64,000 bases of DNA from Streptomyces sp. NBC_00178 (GTDB lineage: Bacteria > Actinomycetota > Actinomycetes > Streptomycetales > Streptomycetaceae), in contig NZ_CP108143.1 in assembly GCF_036206005.1 (NCBI RefSeq), positions 2,108,001 to 2,172,000 on the forward strand. Reading direction: 5' to 3'. This document shows, piece by piece, positions 37,113-45,260 of this stretch (its first letter is position 1; each line of letters starts with the position of its first letter). The notes below the pieces were generated by a model. That model made no database searches. It was not told the DNA's origin and worked only from the letters and a program-made list of their open reading frames with translations. Made by a program: the position numbers and the translations under genes.

Positions 37113-37898
37113 TCAGCGCGGGCGCGTACCGATGACGACGGTGGCGTACCACTCCTCGGAGACGACGACGCGCGGGATCAGCCCGCTGCCGCGCAGCGCC
37201 TCCTGGGCCCGCGCCGCCTGCCGCTCACTGGCCTCGACCAGCAGACTGCCTCCCGGTGCCAGCCAGGACGCCGCCTCCGCGGCCACGCGCCGCATGACGT
37301 CGAGGCCGTCGCCACCGCCGTCGAGCGCCACGCGCGGCTCGTGGATGCGTGCCTCCGGGGGCAGCAGCGCGACGTCACCCGTCGGCACGTACGGGACGTT
37401 GGCGAGGAGGACGTCGACGCGTCCGCGCAGGGAGCGCGGCAGGGGCTCGAACAGGTCGCCCTCGTAGACCGTCCCCCGGTCACCGACGTTGCGCCGCGCG
37501 CAGCGCACCGCCGCGGGTTCGACGTCGGCGGCGTGCAGTTCGGCCCCGGGCAGCGAGGCGGTCAGGGCGGCGCCCAGCGCCCCCGAACCGCAGCACAGGT
37601 CGACGACGACCGCCCGCTCCGGAGCGAGGGCGGCGGCCTGCCCGACGAGGAACTCGGTACGCCTGCGGGGCACGAAGACCCCGGGGTCGACCGCGATCCG
37701 CAGCCCGCAGAACTCGGCCCAGCCCAGGACGTGTTCGAGCGGGAGGCCGGCCGCGCGCCGCTCGACCATGGCGGCGAGTTCGGCGGGTCCGTCGGCCGTG
37801 GAGAGGAGAAGGCCGGCCTCGTCCTCGGCGAATACACAGCCTGCGGCGCGCAGCGTGGTGACGACTGCGGAGAGATCGAGCGGAGGGAATTCCTGCAT
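37113..37898 (-). CDS. HemK/PrmC-family N5-glutamine methyltransferase-like protein
   Basis: A 261-residue SAM methyltransferase related to PrmC/HemK, which methylate Gln in release factors. Rossmann motif I is VVVDLCCGSGALGAAL. The catalytic NPPY of true PrmC is replaced by NVPYVP, so substrate use may differ. The N-terminal helical domain (about 1-60) with GLPLEHVLGWAEFCGL matches the family. This is a paralogue; the authentic prmC normally lies beside prfA. The ATG at 37898 is the first in frame. It is divergent from a TetR gene. Confidence 0.85.
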   Translation of the reverse strand: MQEFPPLDLSAVVTTLRAAGCVFAEDEAGLLLSTADGPAELAAMVERRAAGLPLEHVLGWAEFCGLRIAVDPGVFVPRRRTEFLVGQAAALAPERAVVVDLCCGSGALGAALTASLPGAELHAADVEPAAVRCARRNVGDRGTVYEGDLFEPLPRSLRGRVDVLLANVPYVPTGDVALLPPEARIHEPRVALDGGGDGLDVMRRVAAEAASWLAPGGSLLVEASERQAARAQEALRGSGLIPRVVVSEEWYATVVIGTRPR

Positions 37899-38224
37899 GG
37901 GGCGGAGCCTTTCGGGAAAAACCGATGGGCGCTCCGCGGCCGCTCAGACCCGTCGGGGCCGGCGACGACGAGAGGTGAGCACCCGTCCTGCGACAGCGTT
38001 GATGGGTCTCACCTCCTGGGTCGGTCCCGGTCTCGGGAGGGGTCAGACTACCCGACCCCCGAAGGAGCGGTACCCGTGCCGGCGGTGCGCATCGGCAGGT
38101 ACGGGGCGCGCGTCCGCGCGTCCGCGGCCTCATGCCGGTGCCTCACCGCACATGCGCGTCGGGACGTGGGCCCCGCCGGATTCTGCCCGCCGCACACCAC
38201 GTGGAGGCGGTAGATAATGGCCGT
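37899..38224. other. Divergent promoter region between methyltransferase and TetR genes
   Basis: No gene seen. A leaderless-type -10, TAGATAAT at 38212-38219, sits seven bases before the TetR ATG. GGGTCTCACCTCC and CGGGAGGGGTCAGAC near 38010-38045 can fold into a loose hairpin upstream of the methyltransferase gene. Confidence 0.45.
38212..38219 (+). promoter_or_regulatory. Putative -10 element of a leaderless TetR transcript
   Basis: TAGATAAT matches the TAnnnT consensus and lies so close to the ATG at 38225 that transcription would begin at or next to the start codon. There is no Shine-Dalgarno, which supports a leaderless mRNA, common in Streptomyces. Confidence 0.5.
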
Positions 38225-38878
38225 ATGGAGAGCTCTGTGGGACTGCGCGAGCGCAAGAAGGCAGCCACCCGGCAGGCCGTGCACGAGGCGACACTGCGCC
38301 TGACCGTCGAGAACGGCTTCGACCACGTGACGGTGGAGGCGGTCGCGGACGCGGCCGGCATCTCCCGCAGGACCTTCTCCAACTACTTCACCAACAAGGA
38401 GGACGCCCTCCTCTACGGCGAGGAGCAGCAGATCGGCTCGCTGGTCCGAGCCGTCCGCGAGCGCCCCGCGGACGAACCCGCGTGGACCGCACTCAGGGCG
38501 GCTGTGGCGGAGTTCTCCGAACGCGTCGCTCCCCCGGAGCGCGAGTGGGCCGTCCGCACGAGGCTGGCCATGGGCCACCCCTCGCTCCTCGCCCGCCAGC
38601 TGGGCAACCACGCGGCGATGGAGAGGGATCTGGCGGACGCCATAGCCCTGCGCCGCGGGCCCGGCGGCGGGCCGGTGCGGCCGATGGTCCTGGCGGCCGC
38701 CTTCCTCTCCTCGCTCCGGATCGCGATGCGCATGTGGATCGAGGAAGACCTGGCCCGGGAGCCCGGCGAGGTCATCGACGAGATCCTCGACGAGATGGGC
38801 CGGGACTTCCGCACGGAGGACCGGGCTCCGGGCGCCGGGTCCCCGGACGCGGCGGGCGGGACGCCCGCGCCGCGCTGA
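38225..38878 (+). CDS. TetR-family transcriptional regulator
   Basis: A 217-residue TetR repressor with an N-terminal HTH: LRERKKAATRQAVHEATLRL, then VTVEAVADAAGISRRTFSNYF and TNKEDALLYGEE (about 8-65). The C-terminal part is a helical ligand domain of the MftR-like type ending in a disordered Gly/Ala/Pro tail. Probably translated from a leaderless transcript. A small two-helix membrane protein follows 40 bases downstream and may be its target. Confidence 0.9.
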   Translation: MESSVGLRERKKAATRQAVHEATLRLTVENGFDHVTVEAVADAAGISRRTFSNYFTNKEDALLYGEEQQIGSLVRAVRERPADEPAWTALRAAVAEFSERVAPPEREWAVRTRLAMGHPSLLARQLGNHAAMERDLADAIALRRGPGGGPVRPMVLAAAFLSSLRIAMRMWIEEDLAREPGEVIDEILDEMGRDFRTEDRAPGAGSPDAAGGTPAPR

Positions 38879-38918
38879 CCGGCGTACGCACCACGGGGCG
38901 CCCGGATACCCTCCGGCC

Positions 38919-39260
38919 ATGACGCAGCCCGACATACCCGGGACCCCGGCACGCTCCGCACCCTCTCCTGAGGGCCCCCGACCGCTCCGCAGGATCACGC
39001 TCACCGCGCTGAGCGTGTTCCTGACGGCCTGGGCCCTGTGCTGGATCAAGGCGTACGCGGTGAACGACGACCTCCCCAACACCTGCCACGACATCCGCCG
39101 GCAGCGCTTCCCGACGGAGGTGGCCTGCGCCTCCGCGGACGGGACCCTCACCGGAGGGAACCCGGGCTGGCTGGTCGCCCTGTTCTTCGCCTCTCTCGTC
39201 GTGACCGTCCTGTGCGGGGGCCTGGCCCTCGCGGTGTCGTCGGCCACCCGCGGACGGTGA
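38919..39260 (+). CDS. Small integral membrane protein
   Basis: A 113-residue hypothetical with two predicted helices, at about 30-48 (LSVFLTAWALCWIKAYAV) and 84-106 (WLVALFFASLVVTVLCGGLAL). The loop between has two Cys (NTCHDIRR, VACASADG) that may pair outside the cell. No family recognised. It lies 40 bases after the TetR gene on the same strand and may be cotranscribed. It ends close to a convergent SLOG-type gene. Confidence 0.7.
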   Translation: MTQPDIPGTPARSAPSPEGPRPLRRITLTALSVFLTAWALCWIKAYAVNDDLPNTCHDIRRQRFPTEVACASADGTLTGGNPGWLVALFFASLVVTVLCGGLALAVSSATRGR

Positions 39261-39310
39261 GTCGGCCGCGCCGGGCGGCCCCTGGAGGTGAGTCGGGCGC
39301 TGATGGACGG

Positions 39311-39796
39311 TCAGCCACGCCGGGCGGCGCCGTCGGGCCACACGACGTCCACCGGCACCCCCGCCCGGCGGGCCTCCTCGACCAGGTCGGCGGTCCCGCC
39401 GCCCCGGCCGGAGGGCGGCGCCCCGTCCCACACGGCGACGACCCGGTCCGCACGTCTCAACAGCTCGGAGTTGGCGGCCTCGTAGGCGGCGCGGCCGACG
39501 GATTCGTACGGCAGGGTGTGCACCTCGACGGCGGCCTCGCAGAGGTGGTCGAAGACCGGGCCGTCCTGCGGCTTCACATGGACGTCGCGGTAGTCGAGGG
39601 ACGGTATGACGACGACGAGGCGGCCGCCCATGGCGCTGACCTCCTCCGCGAAGAGCGAATCGGCCCCCGCGGCGATGCACGACACCCCGGTGAGGCCCGC
39701 GCTGTACGGACCGAGGACCTCGCGCAGCGCTGCCCGCACGAGCGGCACGGTCTCCTCGGTCAGGTCGATGTGTCCGGTCACGGCGATCGTCGTCAT
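39311..39796 (-). CDS. SLOG/Rossmann-like nucleotide-binding hypothetical protein
   Basis: A 161-residue protein with a Rossmannoid layout. It starts TTIAVTGHIDLTEET, then SCIAAGADSLFAEEV, RLVVVIPSLDYRD, and RADRVVAVWDGAPPSGRGG. The order of strand-Gly, IAAGAD and DRVVAVWDG resembles SLOG-superfamily (YspA/DprA-like) nucleotide-sensing domains. Standing alone it could be a nucleotide-derivative binding or processing protein. The ATG at 39796 gives the beta-strand directly at the N-terminus. It is convergent with the small membrane protein and divergent from the quinone oxidoreductase. Function not assigned. Confidence 0.75.
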   Translation of the reverse strand: MTTIAVTGHIDLTEETVPLVRAALREVLGPYSAGLTGVSCIAAGADSLFAEEVSAMGGRLVVVIPSLDYRDVHVKPQDGPVFDHLCEAAVEVHTLPYESVGRAAYEAANSELLRRADRVVAVWDGAPPSGRGGGTADLVEEARRAGVPVDVVWPDGAARRG

Positions 39797-40017
39797 GCGC
39801 CGCCCCTCCTCAGCTCGGCAACGGATCGTGGGACGCGGACGCATCCCACGCACCGGGGTCTCGCGGCCACCGGCGCAGGAATACAGCTGCCCCGGCCACC
39901 CGCGCCCACGCCCACGCCCGGAGGACGCGTACGGTGCCGGGCCCGGACGGAGAACTGCGTACGGTGTGCGGGGGGTGCGCCATGCCGGGACGCACGGGAC
40001 CAGGTCAGGAGCGAAGG

Positions 40018-40932
40018 ATGAGGGCAGTCCGTTTCAGCCGGTTCGGGGGCCCGGAGGTCCTGGAGATCGTGGACCTCCCCGACCCGCACCCCGGCCCGGG
40101 ACAGATCAGGATCGCGGTCCGCTCCGCCGGCATCAACGCGAGCGACTGGAAGAAACGCGCGGGCCTGATGGACCCGGAACTCCCCCAGACCATGGGGTAC
40201 GAGGCTGCGGGATACGTCGACGAACTCGGCGAGGGCGTGACGGACACGGCCCTGGGCGACCGCGTGTTCGGCTTCTGCGACGAGGGGGCGGCCCAGGCCG
40301 AGCTGGCGGTGCTGTCCTCCTACGCGCCGGTCCCGCCGTCCCTCGACTTCGCCGGGGCCGCCGCGCTGCCCGCCGCCGTCGAGACGGCCACCCGCGCGCT
40401 CGACCAGTTGGGCGTGCGGAGCGGCGGCACGCTCCTCGTCAACGGCGCCTCGGGCAGCGTCGGCAGCGCGGCCGTCCAGCTGGCGGTGGCGCGCGGCGCG
40501 CGCGTCATCGGCACCGCCGGTCCGGCGAACCACGACTACCTGCGCTCGCTGGGAGCCGAGGCCGTGACCTACGGCGAAGGGCTCACCGACCGGGTGCGCG
40601 CACTCGCTCCCGACGGTGTCGGCCTCGCACTCGACGTCGCCGGCAGCGGGGTGCTGCCCGAGCTCATCGCTCTCGCGCACGGCCCCGAACACGTCGTCAC
40701 ACTGGCGGACTTCAGCGGCGCGCAGGAGCACGGCGTGCTGTTCAGCCGCGGGGACTCCGGCCGCGCGGTCCACTCCCTCGGCGGGATCGGCGCACTGATC
40801 GAGTCCGGCCGCTTCGCGCTCCCCGTGACGCGGACGTTCCCGCTCGACGGGGTCGCGGACGCGCACCGGGCCGGGGAGAGCGGCCGGGTGCGCGGGAAAC
40901 TGGTGCTCCTGGCCGGGGAGCAGGCGGGGTGA
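40018..40932 (+). CDS. NADP-dependent quinone-oxidoreductase-like MDR protein
   Basis: A 304-residue zinc-free medium-chain dehydrogenase/reductase of the quinone oxidoreductase type. The catalytic N-terminal domain opens MRAVRFSRFGGPEVLEIVD, with VRSAGINASDWKKRAG and MGYEAAGYVDELGEGV. The cofactor domain begins LLVNGASGSVGSAAVQLA, the NADP Rossmann loop, near residue 139. AGGAG precedes the ATG at 40018. It faces the displaced glnA2 end at 40953, so before the island inserted it would have been convergent with glnA2. The electron acceptor is unknown. Confidence 0.92.
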   Translation: MRAVRFSRFGGPEVLEIVDLPDPHPGPGQIRIAVRSAGINASDWKKRAGLMDPELPQTMGYEAAGYVDELGEGVTDTALGDRVFGFCDEGAAQAELAVLSSYAPVPPSLDFAGAAALPAAVETATRALDQLGVRSGGTLLVNGASGSVGSAAVQLAVARGARVIGTAGPANHDYLRSLGAEAVTYGEGLTDRVRALAPDGVGLALDVAGSGVLPELIALAHGPEHVVTLADFSGAQEHGVLFSRGDSGRAVHSLGGIGALIESGRFALPVTRTFPLDGVADAHRAGESGRVRGKLVLLAGEQAG

Positions 40933-40952
40933 CTCGGTCATACGGGGACGGC

Positions 40953-41140
40953 CCCGCCCGCCCTGAATCAACTTCGGGCCGACGGTGAGATCCCCGTCGG
41001 CCCGAAGCCACGTACACGCACCCCATGGGCGCCGGCATGCGCTGAACTGCGCCTACAGCACCGGCAGCAGGTTCTTCAGCTCGAAGGCCGTGACCTCGCT
41101 GCGGTACTCCTCCCACTCCTGCTTCTTGTCGCGCAGGAAG
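40953..41140. repeat. Left direct repeat: displaced glnA2 3' end (att-like)
   Basis: Matches 43556-43743 at 185 of 188 positions (differences at 41051, 41096 and 41120). It includes a glnA2 stop codon at 41053-41055 and 85 bases of the coding end. Beyond 41140 the two copies diverge, and the reading frame upstream on the minus strand no longer matches glnA2. Confidence 0.9.
40972..41007. terminator. Terminator in the left repeat
   Basis: CTTCGGGCCGACGG and CCGTCGGCCCGAAG with an eight-base loop; it now terminates the quinone oxidoreductase transcript. Confidence 0.8.
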
Positions 41141-41323
41141 TTGCGCGGCGGGATCAGCTCGAACGGGCGTGTAATACCGCTTCGTCTGCACAGCTGAAGC
41201 GTTCTGACCACAGGCTGCGGCCCGCTCATGCCAAAAGCAGTACGCACCCACCCACGCCTAGATACTGTATGCACTCATCGCCAGACGGCCCTGAGGGTCA
41301 AGTGGAGCGTACGCGGAGGGGCA
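41141..41323. other. Upstream region of the AIPR gene
   Basis: 183 bases with lower GC than the flanks. It contains an inverted repeat CGCTTC-12-GAAGCG (41178-41201), and an AT-rich stretch TAGATACTGTATGCACTC around 41261-41278 that could hold the -10 region of the AIPR promoter. GGAGGGG lies just before the start codon. Confidence 0.4.
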
Positions 41324-43030
41324 ATGGACAGGGTTACTCGCGGGCTAATGGAAAGCTGGGCAAAAGATGCGGGCGTTGGACACCTGAAGGAGTATGTCGC
41401 CTTCGAACGCTTCGTTAACTTCATCGTCCTCTCCCGCCATCACGACCAGCAGTTCAGTGTAGAAGATTTCTCTTGCGGAGATGACGGCACCCTTGGAATC
41501 GATGGCTTCGCTCTCTCGATTAATGGCGAGCTAGTCCCCGACATGGCAGAATTGGAAGACGCTCTTTCCGGCAGCGGGGCGATTGAAGTGTCGATCACGA
41601 TGACCCAGGTAAAGACATCCCCGAGTTTCGATTTGGGCGATTTAAGCATCTTCTCTGATGCATCGATCACTCTACTCACAGAGGACGAGCCGCCGCACCC
41701 TAACCTGGAAGATCAGCAGAATATACTGCATCGAGTCTTGCAAGAATCTAGCAGGTTTCGCGAAAATCCGGTATGCCGACTCTACTACGTAACCCTCGGG
41801 ACATGGAATAATCGCGGGCCTATCGTTCGGAAAATGGACGATACACGAAAACGACTTCTGGGATCAAACTTGTTTTCGCGCGTCGATTTTCACGTTTGGG
41901 GTGCCAGTGAAGTGCAGAGCAACTGGCGCGCCATCGATTCCGCTCTAGAGGTGACAGTCCAATTTGAGAACCGCACCACGCTACCCGAGGTGGAAGGAGT
42001 TCGAGAGGCCTATCTTGGCGTGCTTCCTGGCAGCGAATTCATCAAGCTGGTAACTGACGACGAAGGGGAAATTCGCAAAACCCTCTTCTTTGACAACGTT
42101 CGCGATTTTCAAGGCGAGACCGATGTCAACGCGGATATCAGACAAACGTTGGCAGCCGGCGATCGCAGCCGGTTCTGTGTTCTCAACAACGGTGTCACTG
42201 TTGTTGCACATGACCTCAAGGCCACGGGCAACCGTTTGACCCTCGTCGATTTCCAAGTCGTGAACGGATGCCAAACCAGCCACATTCTCCACTCGGAAAG
42301 GGAAAACCTGGACGGAGTGTACGTCCCCTTTCGGCTGATTGTCACCCTGGACGACGACGTGGCAAAAAGCATTACGAAAGCAACGAACAAGCAGGGGCAA
42401 GTAACCAAGGAGAATCTTTTCGCTCTTTCAGAGTTGCAAAAGAGAATCGAAGCTTACTTCAATTCATTCGAGACGGAGCCTGGCAAGCGCATCTACTACG
42501 AAAGGCGCTCACGGCAATGGTCAGGCTCAGCTCAAGTTCGCGGCACCTGGCGGGTAATTTCACTCCGAAATCTCATGCAGGCATTCGCCTCGCTTTATTT
42601 GCGCATCCCGCACACGGCCGCCCGCTATTATGGCGACCTTCGAGACCGTGTAGGTAACGACGTCTTCTCCGACGCACATAATGAAGCCTACTACTACTCC
42701 GCTGCCTATGCCTTCTGCAAGTTGGATCACTTCTTCAGGAGCGGGGCGATCGCCCGGGAGCTAAAACCTGCCCGCTATCATCTCCTGGCTGGAGTAAGGA
42801 CCATTTATCTGGCGTCAAGCTCTCCGGAAAAAGTGGAAAGCATCGACAAGAAAGCCGAAAAAGACTGCAAGCCCTTCAATTCATTCCTGTGGGACGATGA
42901 TCGCTACCTCGAATCCCTTCAGGTTTGCGCGAAAGTGCTCGTTAAGCTCGCCGGCGGCCAAGAGATCAACCGCGATTTCGGGCGCACGCGAGATTTCACT
43001 GAACAGTACCTTTCGGAACTTCTCAAGTAG
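41324..43030 (+). CDS. AIPR family (abortive infection phage resistance) protein
   Basis: A 568-residue protein of the AIPR family, named after lactococcal abortive-infection proteins and found in many defence loci. The family core reads FCVLNNGVTVVA (about 284-295) followed by DFQVVNGCQTSHIL (about 309-322), then ATNKQGQVTKENLFALSELQ. The N-terminal region has GID (Asp60) and TQVKTS (Gln95-x-Lys97), which could be a PD-(D/E)xK nuclease site of the Q-x-K type. The ATG at 41324 has GGAGGGG upstream; a 32-codon extension to 41228 is less likely. GC and codon use differ strongly from all neighbours. It is the only gene in the island. Confidence 0.88.
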   Translation: MDRVTRGLMESWAKDAGVGHLKEYVAFERFVNFIVLSRHHDQQFSVEDFSCGDDGTLGIDGFALSINGELVPDMAELEDALSGSGAIEVSITMTQVKTSPSFDLGDLSIFSDASITLLTEDEPPHPNLEDQQNILHRVLQESSRFRENPVCRLYYVTLGTWNNRGPIVRKMDDTRKRLLGSNLFSRVDFHVWGASEVQSNWRAIDSALEVTVQFENRTTLPEVEGVREAYLGVLPGSEFIKLVTDDEGEIRKTLFFDNVRDFQGETDVNADIRQTLAAGDRSRFCVLNNGVTVVAHDLKATGNRLTLVDFQVVNGCQTSHILHSERENLDGVYVPFRLIVTLDDDVAKSITKATNKQGQVTKENLFALSELQKRIEAYFNSFETEPGKRIYYERRSRQWSGSAQVRGTWRVISLRNLMQAFASLYLRIPHTAARYYGDLRDRVGNDVFSDAHNEAYYYSAAYAFCKLDHFFRSGAIARELKPARYHLLAGVRTIYLASSSPEKVESIDKKAEKDCKPFNSFLWDDDRYLESLQVCAKVLVKLAGGQEINRDFGRTRDFTEQYLSELLK

Positions 43031-43555
43031 CGTTTCCGATTCAGCTAACACACTTACATCCCGGTGACGCACGTCGAATTCAGGGCATCATAGGCGCTGC
43101 ACGAAGAACTCCCGGTGCTGTCGCTGGCCTTCCGGGTTTCGGGGCATTCGATAGTTTCCGACGCAGTAGGGGTAGCGGTACTTGGTTCTTGGCGCCGGGT
43201 GGCAGTCCGGAGTCTGTTCCCTAAGGTTTGGTAACACGGGCCGGGTAGGGCGATGTGAGCGCGCACGCTCCGAAAACTGCTATAACCCGGGCCTGCATGA
43301 GCCGATTGCATGTGACGGGGTTCCCCCAAGGCGGCTGAGAACGCGGGGAGGGAATGGGTGGGGCCACAGCCTGCGAACGACCATCAGGAATCAGGTCCAG
43401 CGGTCTGCCGCCTCGCGAGGTTGCCCCGCCCGAGGCTCTGCATCGCGAAGCGACAGGTGTGCTCCAGATGGAAGCGGTGAAATGCTGGCCCAAAAACGGT
43501 CGATTCCGTCCGGAGTGGCAGCGGCAAGCTCGCCCCTCAACAGAACTCGCGTCGG
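43031..43555. other. Unexplained 525-base right part of the island
   Basis: No convincing gene. A minus-strand ORF of 91 codons (43054-43329) has no recognisable similarity and poor coding character. GC is intermediate. A non-coding RNA, a degraded integration module or att arms would all fit; I cannot identify direct or inverted arm-type repeats by eye. Confidence 0.4.
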
Positions 43556-43743
43556 CCCGCCCGCCCTGAATCAACTTCGGGCCGACGGTGAGATCCCCGT
43601 CGGCCCGAAGCCACGTACACGCACCCCATGGGCGCCGGCATGCGCTGAACTGCTCCTACAGCACCGGCAGCAGGTTCTTCAGCTCGAAGGCCGTGACCTC
43701 GCTGCGGTATTCCTCCCACTCCTGCTTCTTGTTGCGCAGGAAG
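43556..43743. repeat. Right direct repeat: intact glnA2 3' end (att-like)
   Basis: The copy contiguous with the complete glnA2 gene. It spans the last 88 bases of glnA2, the stop at 43656-43658 and the terminator at 43575-43610. Confidence 0.9.
43575..43610. terminator. Terminator after glnA2
   Basis: Same hairpin as at 40972-41007, downstream of the minus-strand glnA2 stop, 14-base arms and an eight-base loop. Confidence 0.85.
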
Positions 43744-45017
43744 AAGTCGAAGACGTGCTCGCCCAGCGTCTCGGCGACCAGCTCGCTCTTCTCCATCAGC
43801 GAGATCGCCTCGCCCAGGTTCTGCGGGAGCGGCTCGATGCCCATCGCGCGGCGCTCCGAGTCGGACAGTGCCCAGACGTCGTCGTCGGCGCCGGCCGGGA
43901 GTTCGTAGCCTTCCTCGATGCCCTTGAGGCCCGCCGCGAGCAGGACGGCGTACGTGAGGTAGGGGTTGGCGCCGGAGTCGATGGAGCGGACCTCGACGCG
44001 GGCCGAGCCGGTCTTGCCGGGCTTGTACATCGGGACGCGGATCAGCGCGGAGCGGTTGTTGTGGCCCCAGCAGATGTACGAGGGGGCCTCGCCTCCCGCG
44101 CCCGCCGAGCGGGAGGAGCCGCCCCAGATGCGCTTGTAGGAGTTGACCCACTGGTTCGTCACGGCGGAGATCTCCGCGGCGTGCTTGAGCAGGCCCGCGA
44201 TGAAGGAGCGGCCGACCTTGGAGAGCTGGTACTCGGCGCCCGACTCGTAGAAGGCGTTGCGGTCGCCCTCGAAGAGGGAGAGGTGGGTGTGCATGCCGGA
44301 ACCCGGGTACTCCGAGAACGGCTTGGGCATGAAGGTCGCCTGCACGCCCTGCTCCAGCGCGACCTGCTTCATGACGAGGCGGAAGGTCATGATGTTGTCG
44401 GCGGTGGACAGCGCGTCGGCGTACCGCAGGTCGATCTCCTGCTGGCCCGGGGCGCCCTCATGGTGGCTGAACTCGACCGAGATGCCCATGGATTCGAGCA
44501 TGGTGATCGCCTGGCGGCGGAAGTCCATGCCGACGTTCTGCGGGGTGTGGTCGAAGTAGCCGGAGCTGTCGGCCGGGGTCGGGCGGCTGCCGTCGACCGG
44601 CTTGTTCTTCAGCAGGAAGAACTCGATCTCCGGGTGGGTGTAGAAGGTGAAGCCCAGGTCGGAGGTCTTGGCGAGGATGCGCTTGAGGACGTAGCGCGGG
44701 TCGGCGAAGGAGGGTGAACCGTCCGGCATCAGGATGTCGCAGAACATCCGCGCCGTCCCGGGGGCCTCGGCGCGCCACGGGAGGATCTGGAACGTGCCGG
44801 GGTCCGGCTTCGCGATCATGTCCGATTCGTATACACGGGCGAAGCCCTCGATGGCCGAGCCGTCGAAGCCGATGCCCTCGTCGAAGGCCTGCTCCAGCTC
44901 GGCCGGGGCCACGGCCACGGACTTGAGGTAACCGAGAACGTCGGTGAACCACAGGCGTACGAAGCGGATGTCACGCTCCTCAAGCGTCCTGAGGACGAAT
45001 TCCTGCTGCTTGTCCAT
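43656..45017 (-). CDS. glnA2: Glutamine-synthetase-family protein GlnA2 (gamma-glutamylpolyamine synthetase type)
   Basis: A 453-residue GS-fold ligase, counterpart by position and sequence of S. coelicolor GlnA2, reported to glutamylate polyamines rather than ammonium and so to serve polyamine use and detoxification. Visible: DGSAIEGFARVYESDMI, THPEIEFFLL, KPFSEYPGSGMHTHLSL, NRSALIRVPMYKPGKTGSAR. The GlnA adenylylation loop is replaced by DDVWALSDSERR, so no Tyr397 equivalent. The ATG at 45017 has AAGGA seven bases upstream (a GTG at 45023 is in frame but too close). The 3' end is the integration target of the AIPR island, and the gene remains complete. Confidence 0.95.
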   Translation of the reverse strand: MDKQQEFVLRTLEERDIRFVRLWFTDVLGYLKSVAVAPAELEQAFDEGIGFDGSAIEGFARVYESDMIAKPDPGTFQILPWRAEAPGTARMFCDILMPDGSPSFADPRYVLKRILAKTSDLGFTFYTHPEIEFFLLKNKPVDGSRPTPADSSGYFDHTPQNVGMDFRRQAITMLESMGISVEFSHHEGAPGQQEIDLRYADALSTADNIMTFRLVMKQVALEQGVQATFMPKPFSEYPGSGMHTHLSLFEGDRNAFYESGAEYQLSKVGRSFIAGLLKHAAEISAVTNQWVNSYKRIWGGSSRSAGAGGEAPSYICWGHNNRSALIRVPMYKPGKTGSARVEVRSIDSGANPYLTYAVLLAAGLKGIEEGYELPAGADDDVWALSDSERRAMGIEPLPQNLGEAISLMEKSELVAETLGEHVFDFFLRNKKQEWEEYRSEVTAFELKNLLPVL

Positions 45018-45093
45018 AGCCACATCCTTGCAGTTCAGACGGTCCGTTCACCACCGCCGGGGGTAGGGGGACACCTCAGTATCACGACCCCGG

Positions 45094-45109
45094 ATTTCAC
45101 CCACATTAC
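45094..45109 (-). promoter_or_regulatory. Possible partial GlnR box upstream of glnA2
   Basis: On the minus strand GTAAT-n6-GAAAT fits one half of the GlnR consensus gTnAC-n6-GAAAC with a C-to-T change in each half-site, about 77-92 bases before the start. No second pair follows at the right spacing. Weak. Confidence 0.3.
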
Positions 45110-45260
45110 GCACACGGTGTGAGAGAGGGCACGCGACCACCCACTACGATCGGCGCCCATGGTGTGCAAGGGGCCGGGGCCCTCCCCACGGCCCGCGCGC
45201 ACCCGGTTCCCCGCTCGGCCCCCCGTCCCTCCCGACCCCTTGGCAGAAGGACCCGACGAC

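Larger units (their letters stand above)
40953..43743. mobile_element. AIPR island inserted in the 3' end of glnA2
   Basis: A 2.6-kb unit bounded by two direct copies of a 188-base sequence (40953-41140 and 43556-43743) comprising the last 88 bases of glnA2 and its terminator. The 2.4 kb between is visibly lower in GC than its surroundings, with many A/T third codon positions, and holds one gene, the AIPR protein. Duplicating a gene 3' end is the signature of site-specific integration that restores the target gene. No integrase, excisionase or plasmid replication gene is present, so it is either a decayed element or one mobilised in trans. Confidence 0.75.

Noticed and set aside
41053..41274. 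Minus-strand 73-codon ORF ending like glnA2
   Set aside because: It is the displaced glnA2 3' end read into island DNA, not a gene.
41228..41323. Longer N-terminus for the AIPR protein
   Set aside because: The ATG at 41324 has GGAGGGG upstream; the extension shows no family similarity and would cover the promoter.
43054..43329. Minus-strand 91-codon ORF in the island
   Set aside because: No domain, no Shine-Dalgarno noticed, composition unlike a protein (Ser/Thr/Cys-rich).
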